From Ketobacter alkanivorans (GTDB lineage: Bacteria > Pseudomonadota > Gammaproteobacteria > Pseudomonadales > Ketobacteraceae), in contig NZ_CP022684.1 in the NCBI RefSeq assembly GCF_002863865.1, positions 2,633,501 to 2,697,500 of the forward strand: 64,000 nucleotides of DNA, read 5' to 3'. The position numbers and the translations under genes are program-made. Position 1 is the first letter of the stretch; the number at the start of each line of letters is the position of its first letter. Positions 15,918-26,117 of the stretch are shown here, piece by piece. Under the pieces are notes generated by a model. The model searched no databases, was not told the origin of the DNA, and worked only from the letters and a program-made list of their open reading frames with translations.

Positions 15918-17950
15918 GCTGCCAGCCCACTGTGGCGCAGTAGCGCATCCACTTTGGGTTCACGGCCACGGAAGCGCTTGAACAATTCCATGGGCTCTTC
16001 CGAGCCACCTTTTTCCAGAATGTGTTCGCGAAAATCACGCCCCGCCTGTTCGTTGAAGATGCCTTCTTCTTCGAATCGGGAGAAAGCATCCGCCGACAGC
16101 ACTTCGGCCCACTTATAGCTGTAATAGCCCGCCGCATAACCACCGGCAAAGATGTGGCTGAAGCTGCATTCAAATCGATTGAAATCAGGAGGGCTCATTA
16201 CCGATACCCGTTTGCGTACATCCTCAAGCACGGCGTGCACATCCATGCCGGGTTGATATTCCTGATGAATGCGGAAATCGAAAATAGAGAACTCCAACTG
16301 GCGCACCATCATCATGGCGGATTGAAAGTTTTTTGCCGCCAGCATTTTCTCTAACATGGCATCTGGCAGTGGCTCACCGCTTTCATAATGGCCTGACATC
16401 AATGGGATCGCTTCTTTTTCCCAGCACCAGTTCTCCATAAACTGGCTGGGCAGTTCCACTGCATCCCAGGCCACACCGGCAATACCAGACACTGCATCTT
16501 CTTCCACCAGGGTAAGCATATGATGCAAGCCATGCCCGAACTCATGGAACAAGGTGGTGACCTCGTTGTGCGTAAGCAACGCTGGCTTGTCGCCAACCGG
16601 GCCGTTGAAGTTACAGGTTAAATAAGCAATGGGTTTTTGCAATCCACCCGCTAAGGTCTTGCGGCGCGAACGACACACATCCATCCAGGCTCCGCCTCGC
16701 TTATGAGCCCGCGCATATAAATCCAGATAAAATCCGGCAACAGCTTCTTCGCCTTTGAACACGTTGTAAAAACGAACATCAGGATGGTACAGATCGACAC
16801 TGTCATCACGCTTAAAGGTAACGCCGAACAAGCGGGTGGCTACGCTAAATAAGCCACTCATTACTTTTTCCAGCGGAAACCAGGGGCGCAGCTCTTCTTG
16901 TGAAATGGCATAACGTTGCTGTTTCAGTTTTTCGCTAACGTAACTTACATCCCAAGCCTGTAAGTCTTTGAGGCCCACTTCATCGGCTGCGAACTGTTTC
17001 AGTTCTTCAAATTCCTGTTTTGCTACCGGCAGGGATTTCTCCGCAAGATCATAGAGAAAATCAAGAACCTGATCAGTGGTTTCGGTCATCTTGGTGGCAA
17101 TGGAGCGCTCGGCGTAGTTGTTGAAACCCAGCAGTTGAGCCAGCTCGTGCCGCAATGCCAGTATTTCCTGCATTAACGGATTATTGTCCCACTGGCCTGC
17201 AAACGGCCCCTGGTCAGACGCTTTGGTGTTATAGGCTTGGTAAAAGGTTTTGCGCAAATCACGGTTATCACAATAGGTCATCACCGCGATATAAACGGGT
17301 ATATCCAACGTCAACAAGTAGCCATCCTGCTCCTTTGCTTTGGCGGCCAACTCGGCAGCATGCAACTGGGTTTCGGGCAAACCGCTTAGTTGCTCTACAT
17401 CAGTAACGTGCTGACTGAATGCATTGGTGCAATCCAGTACGTTTTCTGAAAACTTGCTGGTGAGTTCCGACAAACGCTTGCTGATTTCGCCATAGCGCTG
17501 TTGCTTGTCTTTCGGCAAATCAATACCCGATAGATGGAAATCGCGCAGTGCGTTGTCGATCACTTTCTTCTGCGCTACCGTGAACCCACTGTATTCGGGA
17601 GATTCCTTCAGTGCCTTGTATGCTTGATACAGCCCCTGGTGTTGGCCCAGCTTTGTGCCGTATTCCGATAACAAGGGCAGGCATGCGTTGTAGGCATTGC
17701 GCAGCTCTTCATTATTCATCACGCTGTTGAGGTGCCCCACCGGAGACCACACTTTGGATAAGGTGTCGTTCAGCTCTTCAAAAGGCAGCAGGAAGTTGTC
17801 CAGCGTGATGTCATGCTGTTGCACGTGGGAGACAATTTCCTCAATAAGCCGGTAATTTTCTTCGATGATCTGCGAGATGGCCGGTTTGATGTCCGCAGTC
17901 TGTATATCGTTGAATAAAGGTAGTTCATTCGGTTCAAGCATGCTGTTCAT
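15914..17950 (-). CDS. prlC: Oligopeptidase A (M3 zinc metallopeptidase)
   Basis: The 678-residue length fits the family (about 680). The M3 active-site motif HEFGH lies at residues 469-473 (two zinc histidines and the catalytic glutamate), and the third ligand is the glutamate in DAVELPSQF about 25 residues later. Nearby GAWMDVCRSRR and the C-terminal FSHIFAGGYAAGYYSY stretch are characteristic. It is a cytoplasmic enzyme that degrades short peptides, including cleaved signal peptides. It is the first gene of a two-gene operon with yheV. I kept the ATG at 17950 (MNSMLEPNEL); a second ATG three codons in is equally possible. Intact and ordinary. Confidence 0.97.
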   Translation of the reverse strand: MNSMLEPNELPLFNDIQTADIKPAISQIIEENYRLIEEIVSHVQQHDITLDNFLLPFEELNDTLSKVWSPVGHLNSVMNNEELRNAYNACLPLLSEYGTKLGQHQGLYQAYKALKESPEYSGFTVAQKKVIDNALRDFHLSGIDLPKDKQQRYGEISKRLSELTSKFSENVLDCTNAFSQHVTDVEQLSGLPETQLHAAELAAKAKEQDGYLLTLDIPVYIAVMTYCDNRDLRKTFYQAYNTKASDQGPFAGQWDNNPLMQEILALRHELAQLLGFNNYAERSIATKMTETTDQVLDFLYDLAEKSLPVAKQEFEELKQFAADEVGLKDLQAWDVSYVSEKLKQQRYAISQEELRPWFPLEKVMSGLFSVATRLFGVTFKRDDSVDLYHPDVRFYNVFKGEEAVAGFYLDLYARAHKRGGAWMDVCRSRRKTLAGGLQKPIAYLTCNFNGPVGDKPALLTHNEVTTLFHEFGHGLHHMLTLVEEDAVSGIAGVAWDAVELPSQFMENWCWEKEAIPLMSGHYESGEPLPDAMLEKMLAAKNFQSAMMMVRQLEFSIFDFRIHQEYQPGMDVHAVLEDVRKRVSVMSPPDFNRFECSFSHIFAGGYAAGYYSYKWAEVLSADAFSRFEEEGIFNEQAGRDFREHILEKGGSEEPMELFKRFRGREPKVDALLRHSGLAA

Positions 17951-18369
17951 GACGACAACTGATCCTTAGGGGTATTCAGATAATTGTGGGGGTTTACATT
18001 TTAAATGCAAGGGGTCGAGCTAATAGATCAATAAGCTTTTTTATACAATGAACCAAAACAACAATAAAGGAGATTAACTTAATGCAAAAAATGCTTCATG
18101 CTCTTGAAGTTTCCCTATATGTTCTTGAAATAGTCAATATTGGTATATAATAGTGCGATTGTAGGACGCCATACTCACGTACAAGATTCTTTCTATAAGA
18201 GAAGTGAGTGATGGGCATTGAATTTAAGGTGAATTATTCTTTTGCGTTGTCTGTTCATATCCGGCTTCCGATTCAACATGTTGGAATGGATTTTGTGTTG
18301 CCTGTTTTTTAGTTTAATACCTCATTTTGATTCAACAAAGCGATACCTAAAAATAAGCAAGGAGAAAAT
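17951..18369. other. Intergenic leader between prlC and the barrel protein
   Basis: This AT-rich 419-base gap separates two divergent genes. It holds one candidate promoter (listed separately) and an imperfect dyad, ACTCAC at about 18174 with GTGAGT about 26 bases on. The putative start site leaves an untranslated leader of about 200 bases before the barrel gene, long enough for regulation. I see no open frame or known riboswitch pattern. Confidence 0.5.
18125..18151 (+). promoter_or_regulatory. Possible sigma-70 promoter for the barrel gene
   Basis: TTGAAA is followed after 15 bases by a perfect TATAAT. The spacer is two bases short of ideal, which weakens the call. It lies about 220 bases before the start codon at 18370. 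Confidence 0.4.
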
Positions 18370-18915
18370 ATGAAGAAGTTAGTTTCAACGTTTTTACTGT
18401 CGAGTGTAGCCGCTACTAGCGCGCTGGCCAATCAAGGCTACGTTGGCGTTGAGCTTGGCAAAGTTCAAGCTGAAGTTACAGCCGACTACCTGTCTGAAAA
18501 TCTTGATTTCGAACCCACTGCCTTCAAAGTAAAAGGTGGCAGCGAACTCAATGAAAATTTAGCCATTGAAGGCTATCTTGGTTTCGGTTTGTCCGATGAC
18601 ACTGTGGAATACACTTATATTGACGCAGAAGTGAATACCATGGTGGGAATCGGTGTAAGAGGTATTCTGCCACTGGGAGATGCGTTCTCTGTAAATGGCA
18701 AAGTGGGCTTGGCAAATATTTCTTATGAAGATAGTGAAGGCGATAAGTACAAGAACACAGGCCTTGAATATGGGGTTGGCTTGAAAATCAATCTGGGCAC
18801 CTCTTCTGCCATTACATTGGACTACACGTTCCTACCGGATGCAGAAAACGATGAATGGGATCTAGACATTGAAGCGGAAATGCTGAGCATTGGCTTTCAG
18901 TTTTACCCACAGTAA
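18370..18915 (+). CDS. Small outer-membrane beta-barrel protein
   Basis: A 181-residue protein with a clear Sec signal (MKKLVSTFLLSSVAATSALA, cleavage after ALA) and AAGGAG eight bases before the ATG. The mature part of about 160 residues alternates polar and hydrophobic residues in strand-like runs separated by acidic turns (YIDAEVNTMVGIGVRG, GLEYGVGLKINLG). That pattern and length suit an eight-stranded OmpA/OmpW-like porin-family barrel. The last residues are FQFYPQ, so the usual terminal phenylalanine is displaced by two residues. It is acidic overall. It is monocistronic, ending in a strong hairpin shared with convergent mgtE. Specific function unknown. Confidence 0.8.
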   Translation: MKKLVSTFLLSSVAATSALANQGYVGVELGKVQAEVTADYLSENLDFEPTAFKVKGGSELNENLAIEGYLGFGLSDDTVEYTYIDAEVNTMVGIGVRGILPLGDAFSVNGKVGLANISYEDSEGDKYKNTGLEYGVGLKINLGTSSAITLDYTFLPDAENDEWDLDIEAEMLSIGFQFYPQ

Positions 18916-18931
18916 TTGATCCTGTATTTCA

Positions 18932-18964
18932 TTAACAGGGTGCGCACCTAGCGCACCCTGTTAA
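18932..18964. terminator. Bidirectional terminator hairpin
   Basis: A perfect 14-bp stem (TTAACAGGGTGCGC and its complement) with a five-base loop lies between the convergent barrel gene and mgtE. The outer TTAA/TTAATTT ends supply short T runs on both strands. Confidence 0.85.
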
Positions 18965-18966
18965 TT

Positions 18967-20304
18967 TCACACCAGCAACAGCGTCCCCAACCCCAGAAAC
19001 GCTACAAACCCCACAATATCGGTCACCGTTGTCAATACGACTGAGCCGGACAGCGCTGGGTCCAACTTGAATTTATCCAATAGCACGGGCACGGCAATAC
19101 CGGAAAATGCTGCCGCCACAATATTAACCAATATCGCCAGGGCGATAACCACCCCAATCACCGGGCTGCCAAACCATACTGAGGCCACCAACCCAATCAC
19201 AATCGCCCAGAGCACGCCATTGAGCCCCCCGACACTCAGTTCCTTTTTTGCCAGTGCCTTCAGGTTGGCGCTGGTGACCTGCCCCATAGCCAAGCCGCGA
19301 ATAATAAGTGTGAGTGTCTGACTGCCAGCAATACCGCCCATGCTTGCCACCACGGGCATCAATACAGCCAGTGCCACCACTTGTTGCAAGGTAGCTTCGA
19401 ACAAGCCGATGAACCACGATGCCATGAACGCCGTCAGTAGGTTAATGCCCAACCACAGCGCGCGACTGCGAGCACTTTTCACCACCGGTGCGAACAAATC
19501 CTCGTTCTCATCCATGCCCGCGCCCGCCATTAGCTGGCCTTCGTAATAGGTGTTCACCAGCTCACCGGCGGTACCTACGTCGATACGCCCCAGCAGTTTG
19601 CCGGTATCATCCACCACCGGCAGGGCACTGAACCCCGATTGCTGTACTTTGACCGAGGCATCCACCGAATCCTCCTGACCTTCCAACACGGTGAAGACAT
19701 CTTCAGACAAGTCCACCAACGGTAGATGATCAGGCGATGCGATGATTTTTCCGATCCGAACCGCCTCCGAAAAGTGGCCCGCCCGGTTCACTAAGAATAC
19801 TGTGTCGACGTAGTCAGGCAGTTCACGCCGCAACAACCGCATGCCATCCCGTACCCGTGCGTTGGTGGGCAACACCAGCAGCTCGTGGCTTACCCAACGG
19901 CCGATCTGATCATCCCGATACTGTTTGGCTCCTTCGAAGTAATGACGTTGCTGCTCGTCCATCACCCATAACGCGCGATCAACCATACGTCGCGGCAACG
20001 ATTCCGACAGCTCCACCAGATCTTCCGCCGCCATGCCGTCGAACAGGGCATCCAGTTCTTGCAGGGTCATGTTGTCCAGCAGGGATTCCCGAGGGTCACC
20101 ACGCATGGTTAATAGAATATCGAGCTTGTCATCCGCCGGTACTTTGCTCCAGGCATCCAGACGTACCGCCAAAGGCAATGATTCCAGCAACAGGGCGACT
20201 TCTTCCGGCTCTCGCGTGGCCACGATCTGACGAATCACCTGATCCTGCTCGTCCGCAGTGGTGTCTACCAGTTCGCCAATCAGATCGGAGAGTTCGTCGG
20301 TCAT
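18967..20304 (-). CDS. mgtE: MgtE-type magnesium transporter
   Basis: The 445-residue protein has the MgtE order. An acidic N-terminal superhelical domain (about 30-135) is followed by paired CBS domains (about 140-260, with FSALPVVDDTGKLLGRID). A membrane domain of about five helices follows (285-445), including ASMGGIAGSQTLTLIIRGLA, the pore segment of the family. It carries Mg2+ through the inner membrane and is gated by Mg2+ binding to the CBS and N domains. A single gene facing the barrel gene; no upstream M-box-like leader was recognised in the 180 bases before it. Start ATG at 20304. Confidence 0.95.
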   Translation of the reverse strand: MTDELSDLIGELVDTTADEQDQVIRQIVATREPEEVALLLESLPLAVRLDAWSKVPADDKLDILLTMRGDPRESLLDNMTLQELDALFDGMAAEDLVELSESLPRRMVDRALWVMDEQQRHYFEGAKQYRDDQIGRWVSHELLVLPTNARVRDGMRLLRRELPDYVDTVFLVNRAGHFSEAVRIGKIIASPDHLPLVDLSEDVFTVLEGQEDSVDASVKVQQSGFSALPVVDDTGKLLGRIDVGTAGELVNTYYEGQLMAGAGMDENEDLFAPVVKSARSRALWLGINLLTAFMASWFIGLFEATLQQVVALAVLMPVVASMGGIAGSQTLTLIIRGLAMGQVTSANLKALAKKELSVGGLNGVLWAIVIGLVASVWFGSPVIGVVIALAILVNIVAAAFSGIAVPVLLDKFKLDPALSGSVVLTTVTDIVGFVAFLGLGTLLLV

Positions 20305-20486
20305 AGTGCTGTCCTGTACTATCGGGATGGATGGAGCCAGTTGTTTTTAGACGCGTGAGATGCGCCTTTAGTCACAGCATAGTGTGAAATAAGTTTGGGT
20401 GGATGGAAATGGGAGAACGGATTTTAGTTTGGCCTTGTGCGGGATCTTTGAGTTGACACCATGAGCTCTTGCTGCCATCACTCGTC

Positions 20487-21575
20487 CTAACGGAATGACT
20501 CTGCCTCTTGCAGCAACACCGTCCAGGCCTGTTTGTCGGTGTTGTTGCGGTTACGCAGGCCGAGGCTGTCCAGATAGGCGCGGAAGTTGGGATTGTTAAC
20601 GCCGTAATAGCCCACGAACTGATCCACCAGCTCGGTCGAAAAGTCGTGCAGTAAAAACCAGTTCAAAAACGGGATGCGTCCGTTGGCATCCCGCCAGGTG
20701 GCGAACACCTGGCGCACAAACTCTGCTTGCATGGCCTCTGAACTGCCACCGATCGTGGAAGCAGGATAGCCAACCTCCTGAAACACCCAGGGTCGATCTG
20801 TGACCACAGACAGTAACGCCGGAATATCGGCCGCCGCCGCGGTAGGGGGTTGCACGCTGAAATCCCCCTGCAGGGGATAGTAAGTGGTGATGATGACATC
20901 GGTGTTGGCGGTGAGATCCAGCCAGCTTTGTACGTTGCTGCCCAGCCAGCCACCAGCGGTGACGGTGATGCCCAACTGGGCCTGGGGCAGTCGGTTTTCG
21001 AGGTAGGTTTGAATGGCGCTGACAAAGGTTTTGTAGGCCGCCAACTCATCCATGCGTGCGTTTTCAAAATACACATCCACTTCGTTGCCGATGGACAGAT
21101 AGGTCACCCGCCCCTGCATGGACGGCAGCAGCTGATCCAGCAGCCCAGTGAAGGCATTGATCATGGCGGGATCATCCCAGGCAGTTGCGCCCAGTCCGGC
21201 GGGCACTTCACGGGTCACCGTGTTGATCACTTGCAGGCCCAGCAACTGGGTGAGGTTATTCTGCTGCGCGCTGTTCATGGTACTGCTGAAGTCGGACAGT
21301 TTGTTATAGACACCCACTATCGGTTCCAACTCGGACCAGCGATAGGATTGAAACTGCCCGGTGGCGCCTGCATCCTGCACCATCTGAAAGGCCTGCAGGT
21401 AGCGTTGCAGCAGGTCACTACCGGTTACCGCCGGTTCGGTGTAGTAATAGGCAGAAATGGAGAGCACCCCCGGTTGTGACTGGGGCGGTTGCGGCGCTTC
21501 TGATGCGGGGTCGCTGCTGCCTCCACCACAGGCCAATAACAACAGGGTCGCGATTAGGGTGAGAGTCCATCCCAT
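20487..21575 (-). CDS. Lipoprotein, clan GH-A-like glycoside hydrolase
   Basis: A 362-residue protein. Residues 1-16 are a lipoprotein signal ending LLLLAC (Cys16), followed by a Ser/Pro linker. The remainder reads like a TIM-barrel glycosidase: SIGNEVD places a likely acid/base glutamate at 165, and VFQEVGYPAS places a likely nucleophile at Glu267. The pair and about 100-residue spacing are typical of clan GH-A families such as GH5, GH39 or GH53; I cannot assign the family. It would act in the periplasm or outer membrane on an unknown glycan. It lies 35 bases after the fic gene on the same strand, so the two are probably cotranscribed. AGGAA precedes the ATG. Confidence 0.65.
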   Translation of the reverse strand: MGWTLTLIATLLLLACGGGSSDPASEAPQPPQSQPGVLSISAYYYTEPAVTGSDLLQRYLQAFQMVQDAGATGQFQSYRWSELEPIVGVYNKLSDFSSTMNSAQQNNLTQLLGLQVINTVTREVPAGLGATAWDDPAMINAFTGLLDQLLPSMQGRVTYLSIGNEVDVYFENARMDELAAYKTFVSAIQTYLENRLPQAQLGITVTAGGWLGSNVQSWLDLTANTDVIITTYYPLQGDFSVQPPTAAAADIPALLSVVTDRPWVFQEVGYPASTIGGSSEAMQAEFVRQVFATWRDANGRIPFLNWFLLHDFSTELVDQFVGYYGVNNPNFRAYLDSLGLRNRNNTDKQAWTVLLQEAESFR

Positions 21576-21610
21576 AGGGGTTTCCTGGCGCTTCAGCGCC
21601 GTAATCAGGG

Positions 21611-22144
21611 TTATTTGAGCAGTATAAAGTGCTCCAGCAGCTGGATCACCACCTCTTTCTGGTTCGGTGCGCTCTGGGCCACCAGCAGGGCGATGGCCAC
21701 CAGTGCATTGTCATTGATGAGCTGGTCGACCGGTCTGGCCAGCAGATGTTGGTTGACGCGCAGGTACCATAGGAACAGAAAAGCGCCAGTGCGCTTATTG
21801 CCGTCGGTAAAGGGATGATTTTTAACAATAAAATACAGCAAATGCGCGGCGCGACTGGCGACGTTGGGGTAAAGCAAATCGTCGCCGAAACCCTGTTCAA
21901 TACTGGCCAGTGCGGAGGCGAGCCCGTCACCCCGCAGGCGGGCGAACAGCTCAGATGCCTCGCCTTTGGCCATTAAAAACCCTTTAAAATCAGCGATGGC
22001 CGTCAGCACCTCACCTAAGGACAGGGCGCGCATGCCTGACTGCTGGTCGGCAGGTGACTGCAGGGTCTGGTCATCATAGGCTAGCAACAGAGTCCAGCTG
22101 CGGGCATAGTTGGCAATCAGGGCGTGATATTCAGAATCGGTCAT
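21611..22144 (-). CDS. Fic/Doc-fold protein
   Basis: The 177-residue protein carries HPFTDGNKR at residues 110-118, the Fic core loop. The preceding helix (YPNVASRAAHLLYFIVKNHPF) resembles the Fic module found at the end of RhuM-like proteins. Lysine after GN matches the Doc type (phosphotransfer) better than the AMP-transferring HPFxxGNGR form. Residues 1-70 do not look like Doc and show no obvious inhibitory (S/T)xxxE(G/N) helix. No small antitoxin gene is next to it. It is followed by a glycosidase-like lipoprotein, an odd partner. Whether it is a toxin, a regulator or inactive cannot be told from sequence. Confidence 0.82.
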   Translation of the reverse strand: MTDSEYHALIANYARSWTLLLAYDDQTLQSPADQQSGMRALSLGEVLTAIADFKGFLMAKGEASELFARLRGDGLASALASIEQGFGDDLLYPNVASRAAHLLYFIVKNHPFTDGNKRTGAFLFLWYLRVNQHLLARPVDQLINDNALVAIALLVAQSAPNQKEVVIQLLEHFILLK

Positions 22145-22260
22145 GGTCGGTTTCAGAACCCCGCGTGACGAGCAAGTTCGGTCTATTATATGGGTTGAGA
22201 GGTCAAATTACGCGCAACTGCTATGCTTTTCTATCCAGAAAGAGGATTTCAAGGTTCGCC

Positions 22261-24315
22261 ATGTACAGACGACAGTTAATCGGTTTTGTCCTGCTCGCAG
22301 CATTGCTCAACAATACTGCATTGGGTTACGACGATGATCTGTTTGAGTTGCCACTGGATGAGCTGCTGCAGGTCACCATCACCAGCACGTCTTATTTCGA
22401 TCAATCCCTGATGGAAAGTGCCAGTAGCGTCACCTACAGTGACGCCTCCCGCTGGGACGAGCTGGGGGCCCGCAATGTAGGTGAGTTGCTGAATACTCTG
22501 CCCTCCACGGTTGCGCCCCAAGGCTATGGCCGTACCCGGGTTATCGCCATTCGCGGCTATTTCAACTATTCCATTGATACCGGCGTGGCCACGTTGCTGG
22601 ATGGCGTGCCCATTAATCTGCTGCGCTTTGGCACCAGCGCCCTGGCCATTGACGGACATGATCTTGCCCTTTTGGATAGCGTTGAGTTGATTCGCGGCCC
22701 CGGTTCATCACTGCACGGGGCGGATGCGTTTCAGGGCGTGCTGTCGATGAATACGGTGGCCCATGGAGAGACAGGGGTGACCACTCGGCTGCAGGCGGGG
22801 AGCGAGGATTTTCAGGCGGGCTCTCTGGTGAGCCGCTATAGCGAAGGCTCCCAGCAGCTTACCACGGCGCTGGCCTACCGCAATTTGGGGAATCAGCATC
22901 AACAGTATTCTTATACTGATCCCGATACGGGGTTACCCGAGCAAAGTTCGCGCATGAATGCTCTGGAAAATCAGAATATTGTGATCAAGTACAGCGCCAC
23001 CGATGCCCATCAGAACCGCTATCAGGTTTCCGGTTACCACATGAAGCTGGACGCCGACCAACTGCCCGGCGTTGCCAGGCAATCCGGTGTGGATCTGATG
23101 AAAGATCAGGATTGGGCAGGCTATGATGCCCGGCTCAGTCTGCTTAAGCTGGAATTTGAGCACGATTTTAATGAGGAACTGTCCAGTTCGGTGGTGGCCT
23201 ATTATTGGGACTACAAAGATCAGGACACGCTCGATCTGCGGGAGGTGGCGCCTTCGCCCTTTAATTTTTATCAACAGGTCGACACCCAGGAGCATCATTG
23301 GGGTGTGCAGGCCATCAACCGGCACCAGTTTGCTGGGGGCAGTAACCTGGCTTACGGTTACGAATTTAATAGAGCCGAAAATGATGCCTTTACCACCACC
23401 CGCGTCACCCAGTCCGGCAGCCGTGTGGTGTCCCCCAATAATCAGCAAGGGGCCGAGACGGAGTATCACAGCCTGGTTCTGGACGGACGCTACCAGTCGG
23501 ACCTGCTCCCGGAGCAACGCTCCACGTTTGTCTATGGCAGCAGGGTGGATGCCTTCCGCCAATTTGACACCCAGATCAGCCCACGGCTTGGCTATATTCA
23601 TGGGCTTTCCTCTGCTGCGGTTGCCAAGCTGATCGTGAGCCGCTCCTTCCGCAATCCCAATACCTTTGAAACCTACGGATCCAACTCCGTGTTACCCAAT
23701 CAGGATCTGGAGCCGGAAACCCTGGACAACATCGAACTGACACTGCAACACAGCAACAAACATCACTTCGGTTCGGTAACGCTGTTCAAGAATCGCTGGC
23801 GCAATTCCATTCGCGCTGTCCCTTTGGCAACGCCGGTTAACGGCGCTACCGTTCAGTTTGATAACACCACGGAAAGTGAAGCCTGGGGAGTGGAGCTGGA
23901 GGGAATGCAACGCTGGAACCAATTGCGCCTGGATGGCAGTGCTTCTCACGTGATCAGCCGGGATCTGGAAGACAATCAGGAATATGAAGCGTTCCCGGAC
24001 TGGATGCTGAACCTGGGGGTGGGCTATGCGGTTTCCGACGTCACCGATGTGTATCTGTTCAACCGCTATCATCACCGCAAAGCGGCTTCGGTTGCTGAAT
24101 ACGGCTATGAGAACACGCAGGGTTCATCCACTTTCTTTCGAACCGATTTAACCGTTTCCTGGCAATGGCAACCGGATCTGACCACCCGTTTTACGATTCG
24201 CAATCTATTTGACCGGGAGAACTACATGCCCAGTTATTTTGACCGCCAGGATGGCTTGGCGGACAACGGGATCAATGCCTCGCTGTCCATCGAATGGCAA
24301 CCCTTCGGCAGTTAG
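22261..24315 (+). CDS. TonB-dependent outer-membrane receptor
   Basis: I place the start at the ATG at 22261, giving 684 residues: it has AAGG upstream and begins a Sec signal (MYRRQLIGFVLLAALLNNTALG). The longer open frame upstream overlaps the divergent fic gene. A plug domain covers about residues 35-160 (LLDGVPINLL, LDSVELIRGPGSSLHGADAFQGVLSM). A barrel fills the rest, with the late FTIRNLFDRENYMPSYFDRQ segment typical of the C-terminal strands. It imports a ligand across the outer membrane with energy from TonB/ExbBD. The substrate is not apparent and no uptake genes adjoin. It ends SIEWQPFGS, without the usual terminal aromatic residue. Confidence 0.92.
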   Translation: MYRRQLIGFVLLAALLNNTALGYDDDLFELPLDELLQVTITSTSYFDQSLMESASSVTYSDASRWDELGARNVGELLNTLPSTVAPQGYGRTRVIAIRGYFNYSIDTGVATLLDGVPINLLRFGTSALAIDGHDLALLDSVELIRGPGSSLHGADAFQGVLSMNTVAHGETGVTTRLQAGSEDFQAGSLVSRYSEGSQQLTTALAYRNLGNQHQQYSYTDPDTGLPEQSSRMNALENQNIVIKYSATDAHQNRYQVSGYHMKLDADQLPGVARQSGVDLMKDQDWAGYDARLSLLKLEFEHDFNEELSSSVVAYYWDYKDQDTLDLREVAPSPFNFYQQVDTQEHHWGVQAINRHQFAGGSNLAYGYEFNRAENDAFTTTRVTQSGSRVVSPNNQQGAETEYHSLVLDGRYQSDLLPEQRSTFVYGSRVDAFRQFDTQISPRLGYIHGLSSAAVAKLIVSRSFRNPNTFETYGSNSVLPNQDLEPETLDNIELTLQHSNKHHFGSVTLFKNRWRNSIRAVPLATPVNGATVQFDNTTESEAWGVELEGMQRWNQLRLDGSASHVISRDLEDNQEYEAFPDWMLNLGVGYAVSDVTDVYLFNRYHHRKAASVAEYGYENTQGSSTFFRTDLTVSWQWQPDLTTRFTIRNLFDRENYMPSYFDRQDGLADNGINASLSIEWQPFGS

Positions 24316-24319
24316 ATAC

Positions 24320-25141
24320 CTACATGGCGGCCCGCAGATCGGATATAACCGTGGGGGTGGAGGGCATGACTCCGCGCCATTGGCGAAAGGATTCCGCCGC
24401 CTGTTCCACCAGCATGCCGAGTCCGTCGAATGCTTTTTCGGCACCGTAATCTTTGGCCCAGGCGTTAAACGGGGTGGCTTGCTTGCTGTACATCATGTCG
24501 TAAACCCGGGTGTGTTCGCCAATGACGGATTCCGACAACTCGGGAATATCCCCTTGGAGGCTGGCGGCGGTGCCGTTGATTATCCAGTTGAACGGGCCCT
24601 GCAGTTTGTTCATGTGTACAGCTTCGATACGCCCCAAATCCGCAAACTCTTCTGCCAGGTGATGGGCTTTCTCAAACGTGCGATTGGTAAGCACCACCAA
24701 CGCCGGTTTTTCTGCCAGGATGGGTGCCAATACGCCGCGCACGGCACCGCCTGCTCCCACCACGAGAATTTTTTTGCCGCCCAGACGGCCATCGTGATTG
24801 TGCATGATGTCCCGCACCAGACCGGCACCGTCGGTGTTATCACCCACGATGCTGCCATTGTTGCGAATCAGCAGGGTGTTGACGGCCTTGGCACGCTGGG
24901 CGCGCTCGGTCAGTTCATCCGATAATTCGTAGGCGCGTATTTTGAACGGTACTGTGATGTTGAGACCTTTGCCGCCTTCTGCAAAAAATTTACGCACCGC
25001 GTCTTCGAAGGAGTCTTCCGGCACCAGCATACTGGTGTAGGTCATATGCTGATCGGTCTGTTCAGCAAAGGCTTTGTGGATCTGTGGTGATTTACTGTGC
25101 TTGATGGGGTTACCCATCACCGCGTATCGATCAATACTCAT
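24320..25141 (-). CDS. aroE: Shikimate dehydrogenase
   Basis: A 273-residue AroE. It reduces 3-dehydroshikimate with NADPH in aromatic amino acid synthesis. Visible motifs are NPIKHSKSP at the N-terminus (shikimate binding), PFKIRAYELSD (contains the catalytic lysine), NTDGAGLVRD, and GAGGAVRGVL for the nucleotide fold, then NRTFEKAH. It lies 14 bases after hemF in the same direction, last gene of the purE-tsaC-hemF-aroE run, and ends four bases from the convergent TonB receptor with no hairpin between them. Intact. Confidence 0.97.
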   Translation of the reverse strand: MSIDRYAVMGNPIKHSKSPQIHKAFAEQTDQHMTYTSMLVPEDSFEDAVRKFFAEGGKGLNITVPFKIRAYELSDELTERAQRAKAVNTLLIRNNGSIVGDNTDGAGLVRDIMHNHDGRLGGKKILVVGAGGAVRGVLAPILAEKPALVVLTNRTFEKAHHLAEEFADLGRIEAVHMNKLQGPFNWIINGTAASLQGDIPELSESVIGEHTRVYDMMYSKQATPFNAWAKDYGAEKAFDGLGMLVEQAAESFRQWRGVMPSTPTVISDLRAAM

Positions 25142-25155
25142 AACATTTTAATCCG

Positions 25156-26088
<933 letters not shown>

Positions 26089-26117
26089 CTATTATAGTGG
26101 ATCTAGCGGTGTGCGCC

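Noticed and set aside
22054..22260. Upstream extension of the TonB receptor
   Set aside because: It begins at GTG inside the fic gene, has no signal peptide, and a proper start with Sec signal exists at 22261.
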